This document shows positions 35,907 to 44,048 of a DNA stretch of 64,000 nt, piece after piece. Source of the DNA: Parvularculaceae bacterium (GTDB taxonomy: Bacteria > Pseudomonadota > Alphaproteobacteria > Caulobacterales > Parvularculaceae); the NCBI GenBank assembly GCA_028280115.1, contig JANQMJ010000016.1:62001-126000 (forward strand), read 5' to 3'. The translations under genes were made by a program, and so were the position numbers. The stretch's first letter is position 1. The number at the start of each line of letters is the position of its first letter. The notes below the pieces were generated by a model that ran no database searches, was not told where the DNA came from, and worked only from the letters and a program-made list of their open reading frames with translations.

Positions 35907-37697
35907 ATGGGTGTGGTGTGGAGGCTCGGCCAGTTTTTGGGGGGCGTCGCCGGCGCGGCGGCGTGCAGCCTCGGCGTCGCCTATGGCGAGATTCCTCCCG
36001 CGCTTAATCACGGCGCGGCCTGGGAGGTCTACAAGACGAGTTGGGACCGCGAAGACGAGGCGGGCTATGCCGCGTTCGTCGCCCGCATCGGCAAGTCCGA
36101 CTGCACATCGCTTGCCGCCTGCCTGAAAAGCGAGGCCAATCCCTATCGCTCCAGCGCCGATCCGACGCTGCATGGCGACTGCGCCGATATGGCTTATGTG
36201 CTGCGCGCCTATTACGCATGGAAGAACGGGCTGCCCTTTTCCTATCAGAACGCCATGCGCACCGCCGACGGCGCGCGCGAGGACCTTCGCTATTCCAGCG
36301 GCGGCAATGTCGTCGCCGGGCGCCGGCAGATCATTAATTCCGTGAGCGATGCGCCGGCCTTTTTGCGGCGCATCGGCGGCGAGGTTTCAACCGCGATGTT
36401 CCGCACCCATCCGGAAACCGGCGGCGGACGGCGCCATGACGATTTCTATCCGGTGGAGATCTCCCGCGAGGCCGTGCGTCCCGGCGTCATCGCCTATGAC
36501 ATCTACGGTCATGTGGGCATCGTCTACGACGTCCTCGACGACGGCCGCATTCTGGTCGTCGCGTCACATCCCGACAACACCGTCACGCGCAGCGCCTACG
36601 GGGCCAATTTCATGCGCGCCAAACCGGCGCTGGGCGCAGGGCTCAAAGCATGGCGTCCGATTCACGTCGAAGATGCGGAAACATCCGCTGACGGATCGCT
36701 CCATGGCGGCCGTTTGCGCGCCGTTCCCAATGAGGACATCGAGCATTTCTCGCTTGAGCAGTTTGTCGGCAACATCCCTCATCCATCGGGCGAATGGCAT
36801 TACGGCGAATTCCGGTTTCAGGACCGCACGCTCAAATATTACGATTATGTGCGCCGCAAGCTGGCCGCGCCGGGTTTTGCCTATGATCCGGTCGCCGAAC
36901 TGCGTTTCGGACTTGAGACGATTTGCGGCGCGATCAAGGCGCGCAAGGTCGCCGTCGATCACGCCGTATCCGCGAAAGTTCATCTCAAGCCCCATCCCGG
37001 CAGGCTGCCGCCCAACATCTACGGCACATACGGCGAATGGGAGGAATATTCGACGCCGTCGCGTGATGCGCGGCTCAAAGTCAGCTTCATCGAACTGCGC
37101 CGCGACATGCAAAGCCTGGTGGAGGGCCAGGCGGCGGGCGATACCGGCATCGCCTATGACGGCGCCGATCTGGCGCACGATCTGCTCACGGCGTTCGACG
37201 AGGAAAAAGCCGCCTGCACGATCACCTATCGGCGTTCCGACGAAACCCGCATGCGGCTTAATCTCGCTCATGTCATGGAACGATTATTCGCGCTGTCGTT
37301 CGATCCCTATCATTGCCCGGAAAGGCGCTGGGGCGCGCGCGGCGCCGAGCTTGAGACCTGTACGGACGGCGCCGTCAAGGAACAATGGTACAACGCCCAG
37401 CGCTTTTTGCGCTATCAGGCCGAGCGCACCTATGACGTGCGCATGGATTTCACCCTGAGCGAACTCAAGCCGCCCATGATCGCCCCGCCGGAAGAGGGCG
37501 GTCTGGGCGTCGACGCGCCAGCCGACGCGGATGTCCGGGCCTATCTGACAAGCCTGCAGCCGGCGGTCATGGCGCGCTCGGAAGGCGACGGGGAGCTTGT
37601 CGCCGAAGAGGAATTCGTCCCGGTCGGCTTCCAGGCGGCGGCGCAAACGCCGGTCTTTTTTCCCGCCTGGCACGCGCGGCTGGCGAAACAGCGTTAG
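35907..37697 (+). CDS. Large exported protein with Cys/His protease-like core, unknown family
   Basis: A 596-residue protein with a hydrophobic N-terminus (RLGQFLGGVAGAAACSLGVA) that could be a signal peptide or lipobox around Cys20. The first third has a papain/NlpC-like set: Cys92 in HGDCADMAYVLRAYYAWKNG, and His202 in YDIYGHVGIVYDVLDDGRIL with VASHPDNTV after it. This resembles cell-wall amidase folds. The remaining 350 residues (LEQFVGNIPHPSGEWHYGEF, EWEEYSTPSRDARLKVSFIE) match no family I know and include cysteines at HCPERRW and LETCTDG. It stands alone, with no operon partner. Function is unassigned. Confidence 0.72.
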   Translation: MGVVWRLGQFLGGVAGAAACSLGVAYGEIPPALNHGAAWEVYKTSWDREDEAGYAAFVARIGKSDCTSLAACLKSEANPYRSSADPTLHGDCADMAYVLRAYYAWKNGLPFSYQNAMRTADGAREDLRYSSGGNVVAGRRQIINSVSDAPAFLRRIGGEVSTAMFRTHPETGGGRRHDDFYPVEISREAVRPGVIAYDIYGHVGIVYDVLDDGRILVVASHPDNTVTRSAYGANFMRAKPALGAGLKAWRPIHVEDAETSADGSLHGGRLRAVPNEDIEHFSLEQFVGNIPHPSGEWHYGEFRFQDRTLKYYDYVRRKLAAPGFAYDPVAELRFGLETICGAIKARKVAVDHAVSAKVHLKPHPGRLPPNIYGTYGEWEEYSTPSRDARLKVSFIELRRDMQSLVEGQAAGDTGIAYDGADLAHDLLTAFDEEKAACTITYRRSDETRMRLNLAHVMERLFALSFDPYHCPERRWGARGAELETCTDGAVKEQWYNAQRFLRYQAERTYDVRMDFTLSELKPPMIAPPEEGGLGVDAPADADVRAYLTSLQPAVMARSEGDGELVAEEEFVPVGFQAAAQTPVFFPAWHARLAKQR

Positions 37698-37777
37698 GCC
37701 GCAGCAGCCGGCGTCAAATCCGCCCATGGCAATCGGGCGGGCGAGCGTTTATGATGTCCAGCCGGAAAGGCGACTTC

Positions 37778-37987
37778 ATGAACGGCTTCATATTTTTTCT
37801 TATTCCCGTCGGCTTGGCGGCGACCACCGTCATTCTTGCGGTCGGCATTTATTCGCTTGTTCGGGGCGGCGCCTTCGCCAAGGAAAACGCCAACAAGCTG
37901 ATGCGGTTGCGCGTCTTCGCCCAGGCCGCCACCATCGCGCTGATTGCGCTGTTTCTGCTTCTGAGCGGTCGCGGTCCGGGCGGCTGA
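37778..37987 (+). CDS. HIG1-domain small membrane protein
   Basis: A 69-residue protein with two helices (FIFFLIPVGLAATTVILAVG and RVFAQAATIALIALFLLLSG) joined by the conserved HIG1 loop GIYSLVRGGAFAKENANKLMRLR. HIG1 proteins associate with respiratory complexes in mitochondria and in alphaproteobacteria. ATG 37778 was preferred because it starts at the first helix, with ggaaagg upstream; an in-frame ATG at 37751 would add nine residues. It lies upstream of etfBA, a frequent alphaproteobacterial arrangement, with 176 nt between. Confidence 0.85.
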   Translation: MNGFIFFLIPVGLAATTVILAVGIYSLVRGGAFAKENANKLMRLRVFAQAATIALIALFLLLSGRGPGG

Positions 37988-38163
37988 GGCGGCCTTCGCT
38001 TCCATTTAATTGCGTCCCGCCCCTCGCCCGGTTGGCAGGCGCCCGAACGCATTGAAAGCCCCGTCTCGCGCCGCTATGGTCCGCCGCGAATTGTATTGAT
38101 GCGGCGGTTCTTTCCGCTGCAGCCGTCATTTCTCGCGTTATTACGTCTATGCCAGGAGCTGCT

Positions 38164-38913
38164 ATGAAAATTCTCGTGCCGGTCAAGCGCGTGATCGATT
38201 ACAACGTCAAGGTCCGGGTCAAATCGGACCAGAGCGGCGTCGATCTCGCCAATGTCAAAATGTCCATGAATCCGTTCGACGAGATCGCCGTTGAGCAGGC
38301 CGTGCGCTTGAAAGAATCCGGAACAGCGCAGGAAATCATCGCCGTTTCGATCGGTCCGGAAAAGGCCCAGGACCAGATCCGCCAGGCGCTCGCCATGGGG
38401 GCGGACCGGGGCGTTCTGATCAAGACGGACCAGGAGGTCGAGCCGCTCGCCGTCGCCAAGCTTTTGCAAAAAATTATCGAGGAGGAAAAACCCGACCTCG
38501 TCATTCTCGGCAAACAAGCGATCGACGACGACTGCAACCAGACCGGCCAGATGCTCGCAGCGCTGCTCGGCTGGGGCCAGGGCACCTTCATTTCCAAAGT
38601 CGAACTGGCGGGCGATAAGGTTACCGCCACCCGCGAGATCGACGGCGGGCTGCAGGTCGTGGCCGTGCCCTTGCCCGCGATCCTGACCGTCGACCTGCGC
38701 CTGAACGAGCCGCGTTATGCGTCGCTCCCCAACATCATGAAGGCCAAGAAAAAGCCCCTCGACGTAAAAGACATCGCCGATTTCGGCGTCGATGTCGCGC
38801 CGCGCCTCGAGGTGCTGAAGGTGACCGAACCGCCCAAGCGCGAAGCCGGCGTCAAGGTCGAAACCGTCGCCGAACTCGTCGACAAGCTGAAAAACGAAGC
38901 GGGAGTGCTCTAG
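38164..38913 (+). CDS. etfB: Electron transfer flavoprotein beta subunit
   Basis: Takes electrons from acyl-CoA and other dehydrogenases and passes them, via ETF-ubiquinone oxidoreductase, to the quinone pool. The 249-residue protein begins [20 protein letters not shown] and shows [36 protein letters not shown] (AMP site) and [20 protein letters not shown] (the recognition-loop signature). ATG 38164 follows an aggagct ribosome site; five more upstream codons are open. etfA begins 1 nt after the stop, so the subunits are made together. Confidence 0.96.
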   Translation: MKILVPVKRVIDYNVKVRVKSDQSGVDLANVKMSMNPFDEIAVEQAVRLKESGTAQEIIAVSIGPEKAQDQIRQALAMGADRGVLIKTDQEVEPLAVAKLLQKIIEEEKPDLVILGKQAIDDDCNQTGQMLAALLGWGQGTFISKVELAGDKVTATREIDGGLQVVAVPLPAILTVDLRLNEPRYASLPNIMKAKKKPLDVKDIADFGVDVAPRLEVLKVTEPPKREAGVKVETVAELVDKLKNEAGVL

Positions 38914-38914
38914 A

Positions 38915-39847
38915 ATGGCTGTTCTTGTTGTCGCAGACGTACATGGAAGTTCGCTTGACGATACGACCGCCAAGACCGTAACGGCGGCGCTCGCCATCGG
39001 GGGCGATGTCGATGTTCTGATCGCCGGCGAGGGCGTTGGCGACGCAGCCGCCTCGGCGGCGCAAATCTCCGGCGTGCGCAAAGTGCTCCATGCCGACGAC
39101 GGGGCCTACGCCAATCGGCTCGCCGAACCGCTCGCCGCCCTGATCGTCAAGCTCGCAGATGGTTATGACGCGATCCTGAAGCCCGCCGCCACGACGGGCA
39201 AAAACGTCATGCCCCGGGTCGCCGCAATGCTCGACGTCATGCAGGTTTCGGAAATCGTCGCCGTCGAATCGCCGAACACTTATGTCCGACCGATCTACGC
39301 CGGCAACGCCATGCAGACCGTCAAATCGAACGACGCCAAAAAAGTGATCACCGTGCGCGCCACGGCTTTCAAGGCGGCCGAACAGGGCGGATCGGCGGCG
39401 GTGGAGAAAATCGACGCCGCCGGCGATCCCGGTCTCAGCGAATTCATCAGCGAAGAACTGACCCAGTCGAACCGGCCGGAACTCAGCGGCGCCAATGTCG
39501 TCATTGCCGGCGGGCGCGCGCTTGCCTCCTACGAAAATTTCGAAAAGCTGATCTTCCCCATCGCCGACAAACTCGGCGCTGCGGTGGGCGCGACGCGCGC
39601 CGCGGTCGACGCGGGCTATGTGCCCAACGATTATCAGGTCGGTCAGACCGGCAAGGTGGTTGCGCCGGAACTTTATATCGCCGTGGGCATTTCCGGGGCG
39701 ATCCAGCATCTTGCGGGCATGACAGACTCGAAAGTCATCGTCGCCATCAACAAGGACGAGGAAGCGCCGATCTTCCAGGTCGCCGATTACGGTCTCGTCG
39801 GCGACCTCTTCAAGGTCCTGCCGGAATTAAACGAGGCGCTGGGGTAA
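38915..39847 (+). CDS. etfA: Electron transfer flavoprotein alpha subunit
   Basis: FAD-binding subunit of ETF, 310 residues. The C-terminal FAD domain has [59 protein letters not shown] and [38 protein letters not shown], all typical of EtfA. The N-terminal domain (to about 190) is the adenine-nucleotide-like fold. The gene ends in a hairpin terminator. Together with the hydroxyacyl-CoA dehydrogenase and the PHA depolymerase elsewhere in the window, it points to fatty-acid or PHA oxidation. Confidence 0.96.
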   Translation: MAVLVVADVHGSSLDDTTAKTVTAALAIGGDVDVLIAGEGVGDAAASAAQISGVRKVLHADDGAYANRLAEPLAALIVKLADGYDAILKPAATTGKNVMPRVAAMLDVMQVSEIVAVESPNTYVRPIYAGNAMQTVKSNDAKKVITVRATAFKAAEQGGSAAVEKIDAAGDPGLSEFISEELTQSNRPELSGANVVIAGGRALASYENFEKLIFPIADKLGAAVGATRAAVDAGYVPNDYQVGQTGKVVAPELYIAVGISGAIQHLAGMTDSKVIVAINKDEEAPIFQVADYGLVGDLFKVLPELNEALG

Positions 39848-39866
39848 ACGCGGCGTATAGAATTAA

Positions 39867-39892
39867 AACACTCCCGCTAAGGCGGGGGTGTT
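39867..39892 (+). terminator. Terminator hairpin after etfBA
   Basis: aacactcccgc and gcgggggtgtt pair over 11 bp with one G-T wobble around a short taag loop, 20 nt past the etfA stop. The following bases (cattgtcc) contain no long T-run, so termination may be incomplete. Confidence 0.6.
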
Positions 39893-39971
39893 CATTGTCC
39901 GCATATGGCGCAAGGCGATCATCCATAGCGTCCGCTGTCCGGGCCTGTCCGAATTGCGCCAGTCCCAGCCT

Positions 39972-40436
39972 ATGAAAACGATCCAGATTTCAACTTACCT
40001 CGACGCACCGCCGGAGACCGTTCGAGACCATGCGCTCCGATCCGAGGTGCTCGAATACATCGCCAAAGGCATGCTGCGCTTCAAGCCCATAGAGCCTGAC
40101 GCTTTTCCGGAAGTATGGCGGCCGGGAAATTATCGCGTGATGATGTATTGGAAAGGCATCTTACCCATCGGTTGGCAGATGATTGTTATCGAACCGCAGC
40201 CGATGCGGGGCGAGGTCTGGTCCATGCGAGACAACGGATATGGCGCGCTCATCAAGACCTGGGACCATATGATCGAAATATCTCCCGATGGGGCGGGTAC
40301 GCATTATGTGGACAAGCTTACAATCGACGCAGGCCTGTTGACGCCTGTGATCGCCATCTTCGCCGGTCGTTTTTATCGACATCGCCAGAAGCGCTGGCGG
40401 CGACTTGTGTCAAATCAGTTCGACTGCAGTCAGTGA
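39972..40436 (+). CDS. SRPBCC-like small protein
   Basis: A 154-residue soluble protein whose opening, MKTIQISTYLDAPPETVRDH, with a beta strand then a helix carrying Arg/His, and later HMIEISPDGAGTHYVDKLTI-DAG, fits the START/SRPBCC (polyketide cyclase-like) fold that binds hydrophobic ligands. A terminal basic patch (GRFYRHRQKRWRRLV) may contact membrane or partner. Exact function is unknown. An in-frame start 28 codons upstream would fall over the etfA terminator and is less likely. Confidence 0.65.
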   Translation: MKTIQISTYLDAPPETVRDHALRSEVLEYIAKGMLRFKPIEPDAFPEVWRPGNYRVMMYWKGILPIGWQMIVIEPQPMRGEVWSMRDNGYGALIKTWDHMIEISPDGAGTHYVDKLTIDAGLLTPVIAIFAGRFYRHRQKRWRRLVSNQFDCSQ

Positions 40437-40461
40437 GCGCTGCTTCGGCCGGCGCGCCGCC

Positions 40462-40959
40462 TTAGGCGTAGCGCCGCGCGCCGAACATCGCGCCGAGCAC
40501 GCCGAAGAGGAACGCCGACAGGCCCCACAAGACGGCGAAGCCGCCGGCGGCGTAAACCGCGCCATGCACTGTGGCCGGCACCGCCGGTTCGAACTGCTTG
40601 CGGGTCGAATCGAAAATCTGCCGATCGTATGTCCGGGCGAGAAGCAACGGACGGACATAATCGCCGGCGGCTTCGAGCTCCGCCAGATGAGTCGTTAACA
40701 TTTCCAGCCGCGCGATCTTGATCATGTCTTCTTCGCAATAGGCATCGAGAACTTTGCTTGTTGATCGCTCGCATTCGGCGACGGCTTGAGCCCGGGTTAA
40801 TCCCCGAATGGCGAGCTGCTCGTCCATCTCGGCGACAGATATTTCGAGCGTATCGACGGCGCTTTGAAGCGCTTGCATATATTGCAAGGTAAAGCCCGGC
40901 CCCTGGGAGCCAATCAGCGCACCGGCGACGCCTAGAAGAAAAGCGAAAAAACGACCCAC
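40462..40959 (-). CDS. DUF2937 membrane protein
   Basis: A 165-residue protein with an N-terminal helix (FFAFLLGVAGALIGSQGPGF), a helical middle with two cysteines (AECERSTSKVLDAYCEEDMI) and a C-terminal helix (AVYAAGGFAVLWGLSAFLFG). The GSQGPGFTLQYMQALQ region is the DUF2937 hallmark. No function is known. The start is GTG at 40959, supported by ggagggg 7 nt upstream. It is divergent from the rimP-nusA operon, so their promoters share the 40960-41155 gap. Confidence 0.78.
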   Translation of the reverse strand: MGRFFAFLLGVAGALIGSQGPGFTLQYMQALQSAVDTLEISVAEMDEQLAIRGLTRAQAVAECERSTSKVLDAYCEEDMIKIARLEMLTTHLAELEAAGDYVRPLLLARTYDRQIFDSTRKQFEPAVPATVHGAVYAAGGFAVLWGLSAFLFGVLGAMFGARRYA

Positions 40960-41052
40960 AGCGCGACCCCTCCGTGACAGCTTGGCTGATCCCCACCGGG
41001 ATTTTGGCCCAGATGGGCGTTAAAATCCATAGGCGATGGGCCCTTTCAGGGG

Positions 41053-41081
41053 CTGACAAAACCGAGCCGGCGCCCTATATA
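41053..41081 (+). promoter_or_regulatory. Probable housekeeping promoter of the rimP-nusA-infB operon
   Basis: A -35-like ctgaca and a -10-like tatata are separated by 17 nt, the optimal spacing for sigma-70. They lie about 75 nt upstream of rimP. Transcription starting near 41088 would run directly into the hairpin at 41110. This is read from sequence alone. Confidence 0.6.
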
Positions 41082-41109
41082 ACCCCTCAAACGCTATCGA
41101 TTTTTCGAA

Positions 41110-41135
41110 AGCGGGCCCCGCGGGGCCCGCTTTTT
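41110..41135 (+). terminator. Intrinsic terminator/attenuator in the rimP-nusA leader
   Basis: agcgggcccc and ggggcccgct form a 10-bp all-GC-cored stem, which can extend with flanking A/T pairs, and is followed by five T residues. It lies between the probable promoter and the rimP start codon, with no gene upstream on this strand that needs terminating. It is therefore best read as a leader attenuator of the operon that encodes NusA. Confidence 0.75.
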
Positions 41136-41155
41136 CGTTACCAGAGGAACGCCGA

Positions 41156-41692
41156 TTGACGCCGCTCGATCAACGCATCCTGGACCTTGTCCGCCCGCTC
41201 GTCGAAGCACAGGGCTTTGACCTGGTGCGCGTGCGGGTGACCGGGACCAAGACCAAGACGCTGCAGGTCATGGCGGAGCGGCCCGACCGAACCATGTCGG
41301 CGGAAGACTGCGCGCGGCTTTCCCGCGCGCTGTCGCCGGCGCTTGACGCAGCCGATCCCATCCCCGGCGGGTATGTTCTTGAAGTTTCATCGCCGGGCAT
41401 TGACCGGCCCCTGGTGCGGCCGCGGGATTTCGAAGACTGGGCCGGGCGGGCGGCGAAAATCGAACTCAACCGGATGATCGAGGGGCGGAAGAATTTCCGC
41501 GGCGTGCTCGCCGGAATCGATGACGGCAAGGTCGCCTTCGACATCGACGGCGAAACCCAAACCGCGCTGTTCCCTTTCGACTGGATCGCCAACGCCAAAC
41601 TCGTCCTCACCGACGCGCTGATTAAGGAAAGTCTTAAGGCAGGCAAAACGCCTACGCACGAACAGGAGACCTCTCATGGAGACCATCGATGA
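41156..41692 (+). CDS. rimP: Ribosome maturation factor RimP
   Basis: Needed for late maturation of the 30S subunit. The 178-residue protein shows the two RimP domains: an N-terminal alpha/beta domain with LVEAQGFDLVRVRVTGT, and then the signature YVLEVSSPGIDRPLVRPRDF and an SH3-like C-terminus (FDIDGETQTALFPFDWIANA-KLVL). The start is TTG 41156, with agagga upstream and no better ATG. The stop overlaps the nusA ATG as ATGA. It is the first gene of the nusA-infB operon, as in most bacteria. Confidence 0.93.
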   Translation: MTPLDQRILDLVRPLVEAQGFDLVRVRVTGTKTKTLQVMAERPDRTMSAEDCARLSRALSPALDAADPIPGGYVLEVSSPGIDRPLVRPRDFEDWAGRAAKIELNRMIEGRKNFRGVLAGIDDGKVAFDIDGETQTALFPFDWIANAKLVLTDALIKESLKAGKTPTHEQETSHGDHR

Positions 41693-43329
41693 CCGCAGTT
41701 AGCTTCAACAAGCTGGAGCTGATACAGATCGCCGACGCGGTGGCGCGGGAAAAATCCATCGAAAAAGCGCTCGTCATCGACGCGATGGAAGACGCCCTCG
41801 CCCGGGCGGCGCGATCGCGCTACGGCCATGAAACCAACATCAAGGCCGAGATTAATCCGCAGACCGGCGAGACCCGGCTGTGGCGGCTGCTTGAGGTCGT
41901 CGAGACAGTCGAAAACGACAGCGCCGAGATCACGCTCGACGAAGCGCGTCACCGCAATCCGGAAGCGGAAATCGGCGATTTCATGTCCGACCCCCTGCCG
42001 CCGATCGATTTCGGCCGCGTCGCCGCCATGGCCGCCAAGCAGGTCATCACCCAGAAAGTGCGCGAAGCCGAACGCGACCGTCAGTATGAGGACTTCAAGG
42101 ACCGGGTCGGCGAGGTCATCAACGGCATCATCAAGCGCGTCGAATACGGCCATGTCATTGTCGATCTCGGCCGGGCCGAAGGCATCGTCCGGCGCGACCA
42201 GCAATTGCCGCGGGAAAACTACCGCAACGGCGACCGGGTGCGCGCCTATATCATGGACGTGCGCCGCGAAGCGCGCGGGCCGCAGATCTTTTTATCGCGC
42301 GCGCATCCGCAGTTCATGGCCAAGCTCTTCGAACAGGAAGTGCCGGAAGTCTATGACGGCGTCATCGAAATCCGCGCCGTGGCGCGCGATCCGGGCAGCC
42401 GCGCCAAAATCGGCGTCATGTCGAACGATTCCTCCATCGATCCCGTCGGCGCCTGCGTCGGCATGCGCGGCAGCCGGGTCCAGGCGGTGGTCAACGAACT
42501 CGGCGGGGAAAAGATCGACATCGTGCCGTGGTCGCCGGACGACGCCACCTTCGTCGTCAACGCGCTCGCCCCGGCCGAGGTCACCAAGGTCGTGCTCGAC
42601 GAAGAACTCGAACGCATCGAAGTCGTGGTGCCCGACGAGCAGCTTTCCCTCGCCATCGGCCGGCGCGGTCAGAATGTGCGCCTCGCCTCGCAACTCAGCG
42701 GCTATGAAATCGACATCATGACCGAGGAGGAAGAAAGCGCCAAACGCCAGGAGGAATTCCGGGTGCGCTCGGAAGCCTTTATGCAGGGCCTTGATGTCGA
42801 CGACATGATGGCCGGTCTTCTGGTTTCCGAAGGTTTCGCCTCGATCGAGGAGATCGCGATGGTCGAGCTTGAAGAGCTCAACGAAATCGACGGGCTCGAC
42901 GAGGAAACCGCCGAGGAGCTTCAGGCGCGGGCGAGAGACTTCATCGAAGAGGAAAACAAAAAGCTCGACGAGAAGCGAAAGGAACTTGGCGTCGAGGACG
43001 CCGTGCTTGAACTCGACGGCCTCGATCTCAAGATGATCGTCAAGCTGGGCGAAAGCGACGTCAAAACCGTCGAGGACGTCGCCGGCTGCGCCACCGACGA
43101 TCTGATCGGCTGGACCGAACGGGTCGACGGCGAGCGCAAACACTTTGACGGCATTCTCGAGGGCTATGGGGTTTCGGCCGAGGAAGCCGAGGACCTGATC
43201 ATGCGCGCGCGGGTCAAGGCAGGCTGGATCACCGAGGAAGATCTCGCCGCCATGCGCGCGGAAGCCGAAGCGGAAGAGGAGGAAGGCGAGGAACAAGAGG
43301 AGGCCGCCGCTGCAGACGCCGTCGTCTGA
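41689..43329 (+). CDS. nusA: Transcription elongation/termination factor NusA
   Basis: Binds RNA polymerase and nascent RNA and modulates pausing, termination and antitermination. Order of domains: N-terminal domain (1-130, FNKLELIQIADAVAREKSIE), S1 (about 135-200, GVINGIIKRVEY-like GEVINGIIKRVEYGHVIVDL), two KH domains (VGACVGMRGSRVQAVVNELG and LAIGRRGQNVRLASQLSGYE), and then the acidic repeats of helix-hairpin-helix type (MMAGLLVSEGFASIEEIAMV) typical of proteobacterial NusA. The last 30 residues are almost all Glu/Ala. Length (546) is normal for alphaproteobacteria. The next gene appears to begin inside its 3' end. Confidence 0.96.
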   Translation: MTAVSFNKLELIQIADAVAREKSIEKALVIDAMEDALARAARSRYGHETNIKAEINPQTGETRLWRLLEVVETVENDSAEITLDEARHRNPEAEIGDFMSDPLPPIDFGRVAAMAAKQVITQKVREAERDRQYEDFKDRVGEVINGIIKRVEYGHVIVDLGRAEGIVRRDQQLPRENYRNGDRVRAYIMDVRREARGPQIFLSRAHPQFMAKLFEQEVPEVYDGVIEIRAVARDPGSRAKIGVMSNDSSIDPVGACVGMRGSRVQAVVNELGGEKIDIVPWSPDDATFVVNALAPAEVTKVVLDEELERIEVVVPDEQLSLAIGRRGQNVRLASQLSGYEIDIMTEEEESAKRQEEFRVRSEAFMQGLDVDDMMAGLLVSEGFASIEEIAMVELEELNEIDGLDEETAEELQARARDFIEEENKKLDEKRKELGVEDAVLELDGLDLKMIVKLGESDVKTVEDVAGCATDDLIGWTERVDGERKHFDGILEGYGVSAEEAEDLIMRARVKAGWITEEDLAAMRAEAEAEEEEGEEQEEAAAADAVV

Positions 43330-43912
43330 CGCAAAAGAGCAACGAACGCGGCGATGCATCGCCACGGGCGAAACCGGCGCGCCGGAGCGCTTCGTTCGTT
43401 TCGTGCTTGATGGCGAGGGCCGGGTGACGCCGGATTTTTCCGGCAAGCTGCCGGGCCGCGGCGCCTGGGTGACGGCGACGGGCAAAGCGCTTGAGGCGGC
43501 GATCAAAAGCCGCGCGTTCGCAAGGTCGTTCAAGGCGGAAGCAATTGCGCCGCAAGACCTTGCCGCAGCGGTCGAGGCGGGCCTTGCAAAGACGGCGCTC
43601 GCCGCGCTGGGACTGGCGCGGCGGGTCGGCGATGCGGCGATCGGTTTCGATCAGGCCAAACGCCTCCTCGAAACCGGCAAGGCGGCGGTTCTGATCGGCG
43701 CCGGCGACGGCGCCGAAGACGGAAAACGAAAACTGAAAAGCGCAGGTTCGGGCATTTCGTTTTTCGGGTTTTTTGACAGCCGCGAGTTGTCGGCGGCGGT
43801 GGGGCGCGAGGGCGTCGTTCATATCGCGCTCAAAAAGGGCCCGGCTGCAGCGCGGTTCGCCCGCGAAGCGCGCAGGCTCGAAGGGTTTCGGACGGCGTTT
43901 TCGTCCGGGTGA
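43310..43912 (+). CDS. YlxR/DUF448 RNA-binding protein with L7Ae-like domain; apparent CUG start
   Basis: The N-terminal DUF448 domain reads RCIATGETGAPERFVRFVLD then DFSGKLPGRGAWV, its full signature. A second, L7Ae-like part (AALGLARRVGDAAIGFDQAK) follows, as in alphaproteobacterial members encoded between nusA and infB. The frame has no ATG, GTG or TTG upstream of the signature; the first standard codon, GTG 43403, would cut the domain in half. CTG at 43310 has a perfect aggagg 6 nt upstream (43298-43303), inside the nusA end, giving about 200 residues and a 20-nt overlap with nusA. I take CTG as the likely start. Confidence 0.82.
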   Translation: MQTPSSDAKEQRTRRCIATGETGAPERFVRFVLDGEGRVTPDFSGKLPGRGAWVTATGKALEAAIKSRAFARSFKAEAIAPQDLAAAVEAGLAKTALAALGLARRVGDAAIGFDQAKRLLETGKAAVLIGAGDGAEDGKRKLKSAGSGISFFGFFDSRELSAAVGREGVVHIALKKGPAAARFAREARRLEGFRTAFSSG

Positions 43913-44048
43913 AACAACAGGGGTTCGCGGTGGACCCCGCCGCTTTGGGGCTGTATGTCCTTGGCGGCTTTCTTAAGACTGTCGGCTTCCGGAGCGATTG
44001 GACCGGCGATGAAAGCGCGCTTTTAGAAAAGCGCAATTTGGAGTTTGG

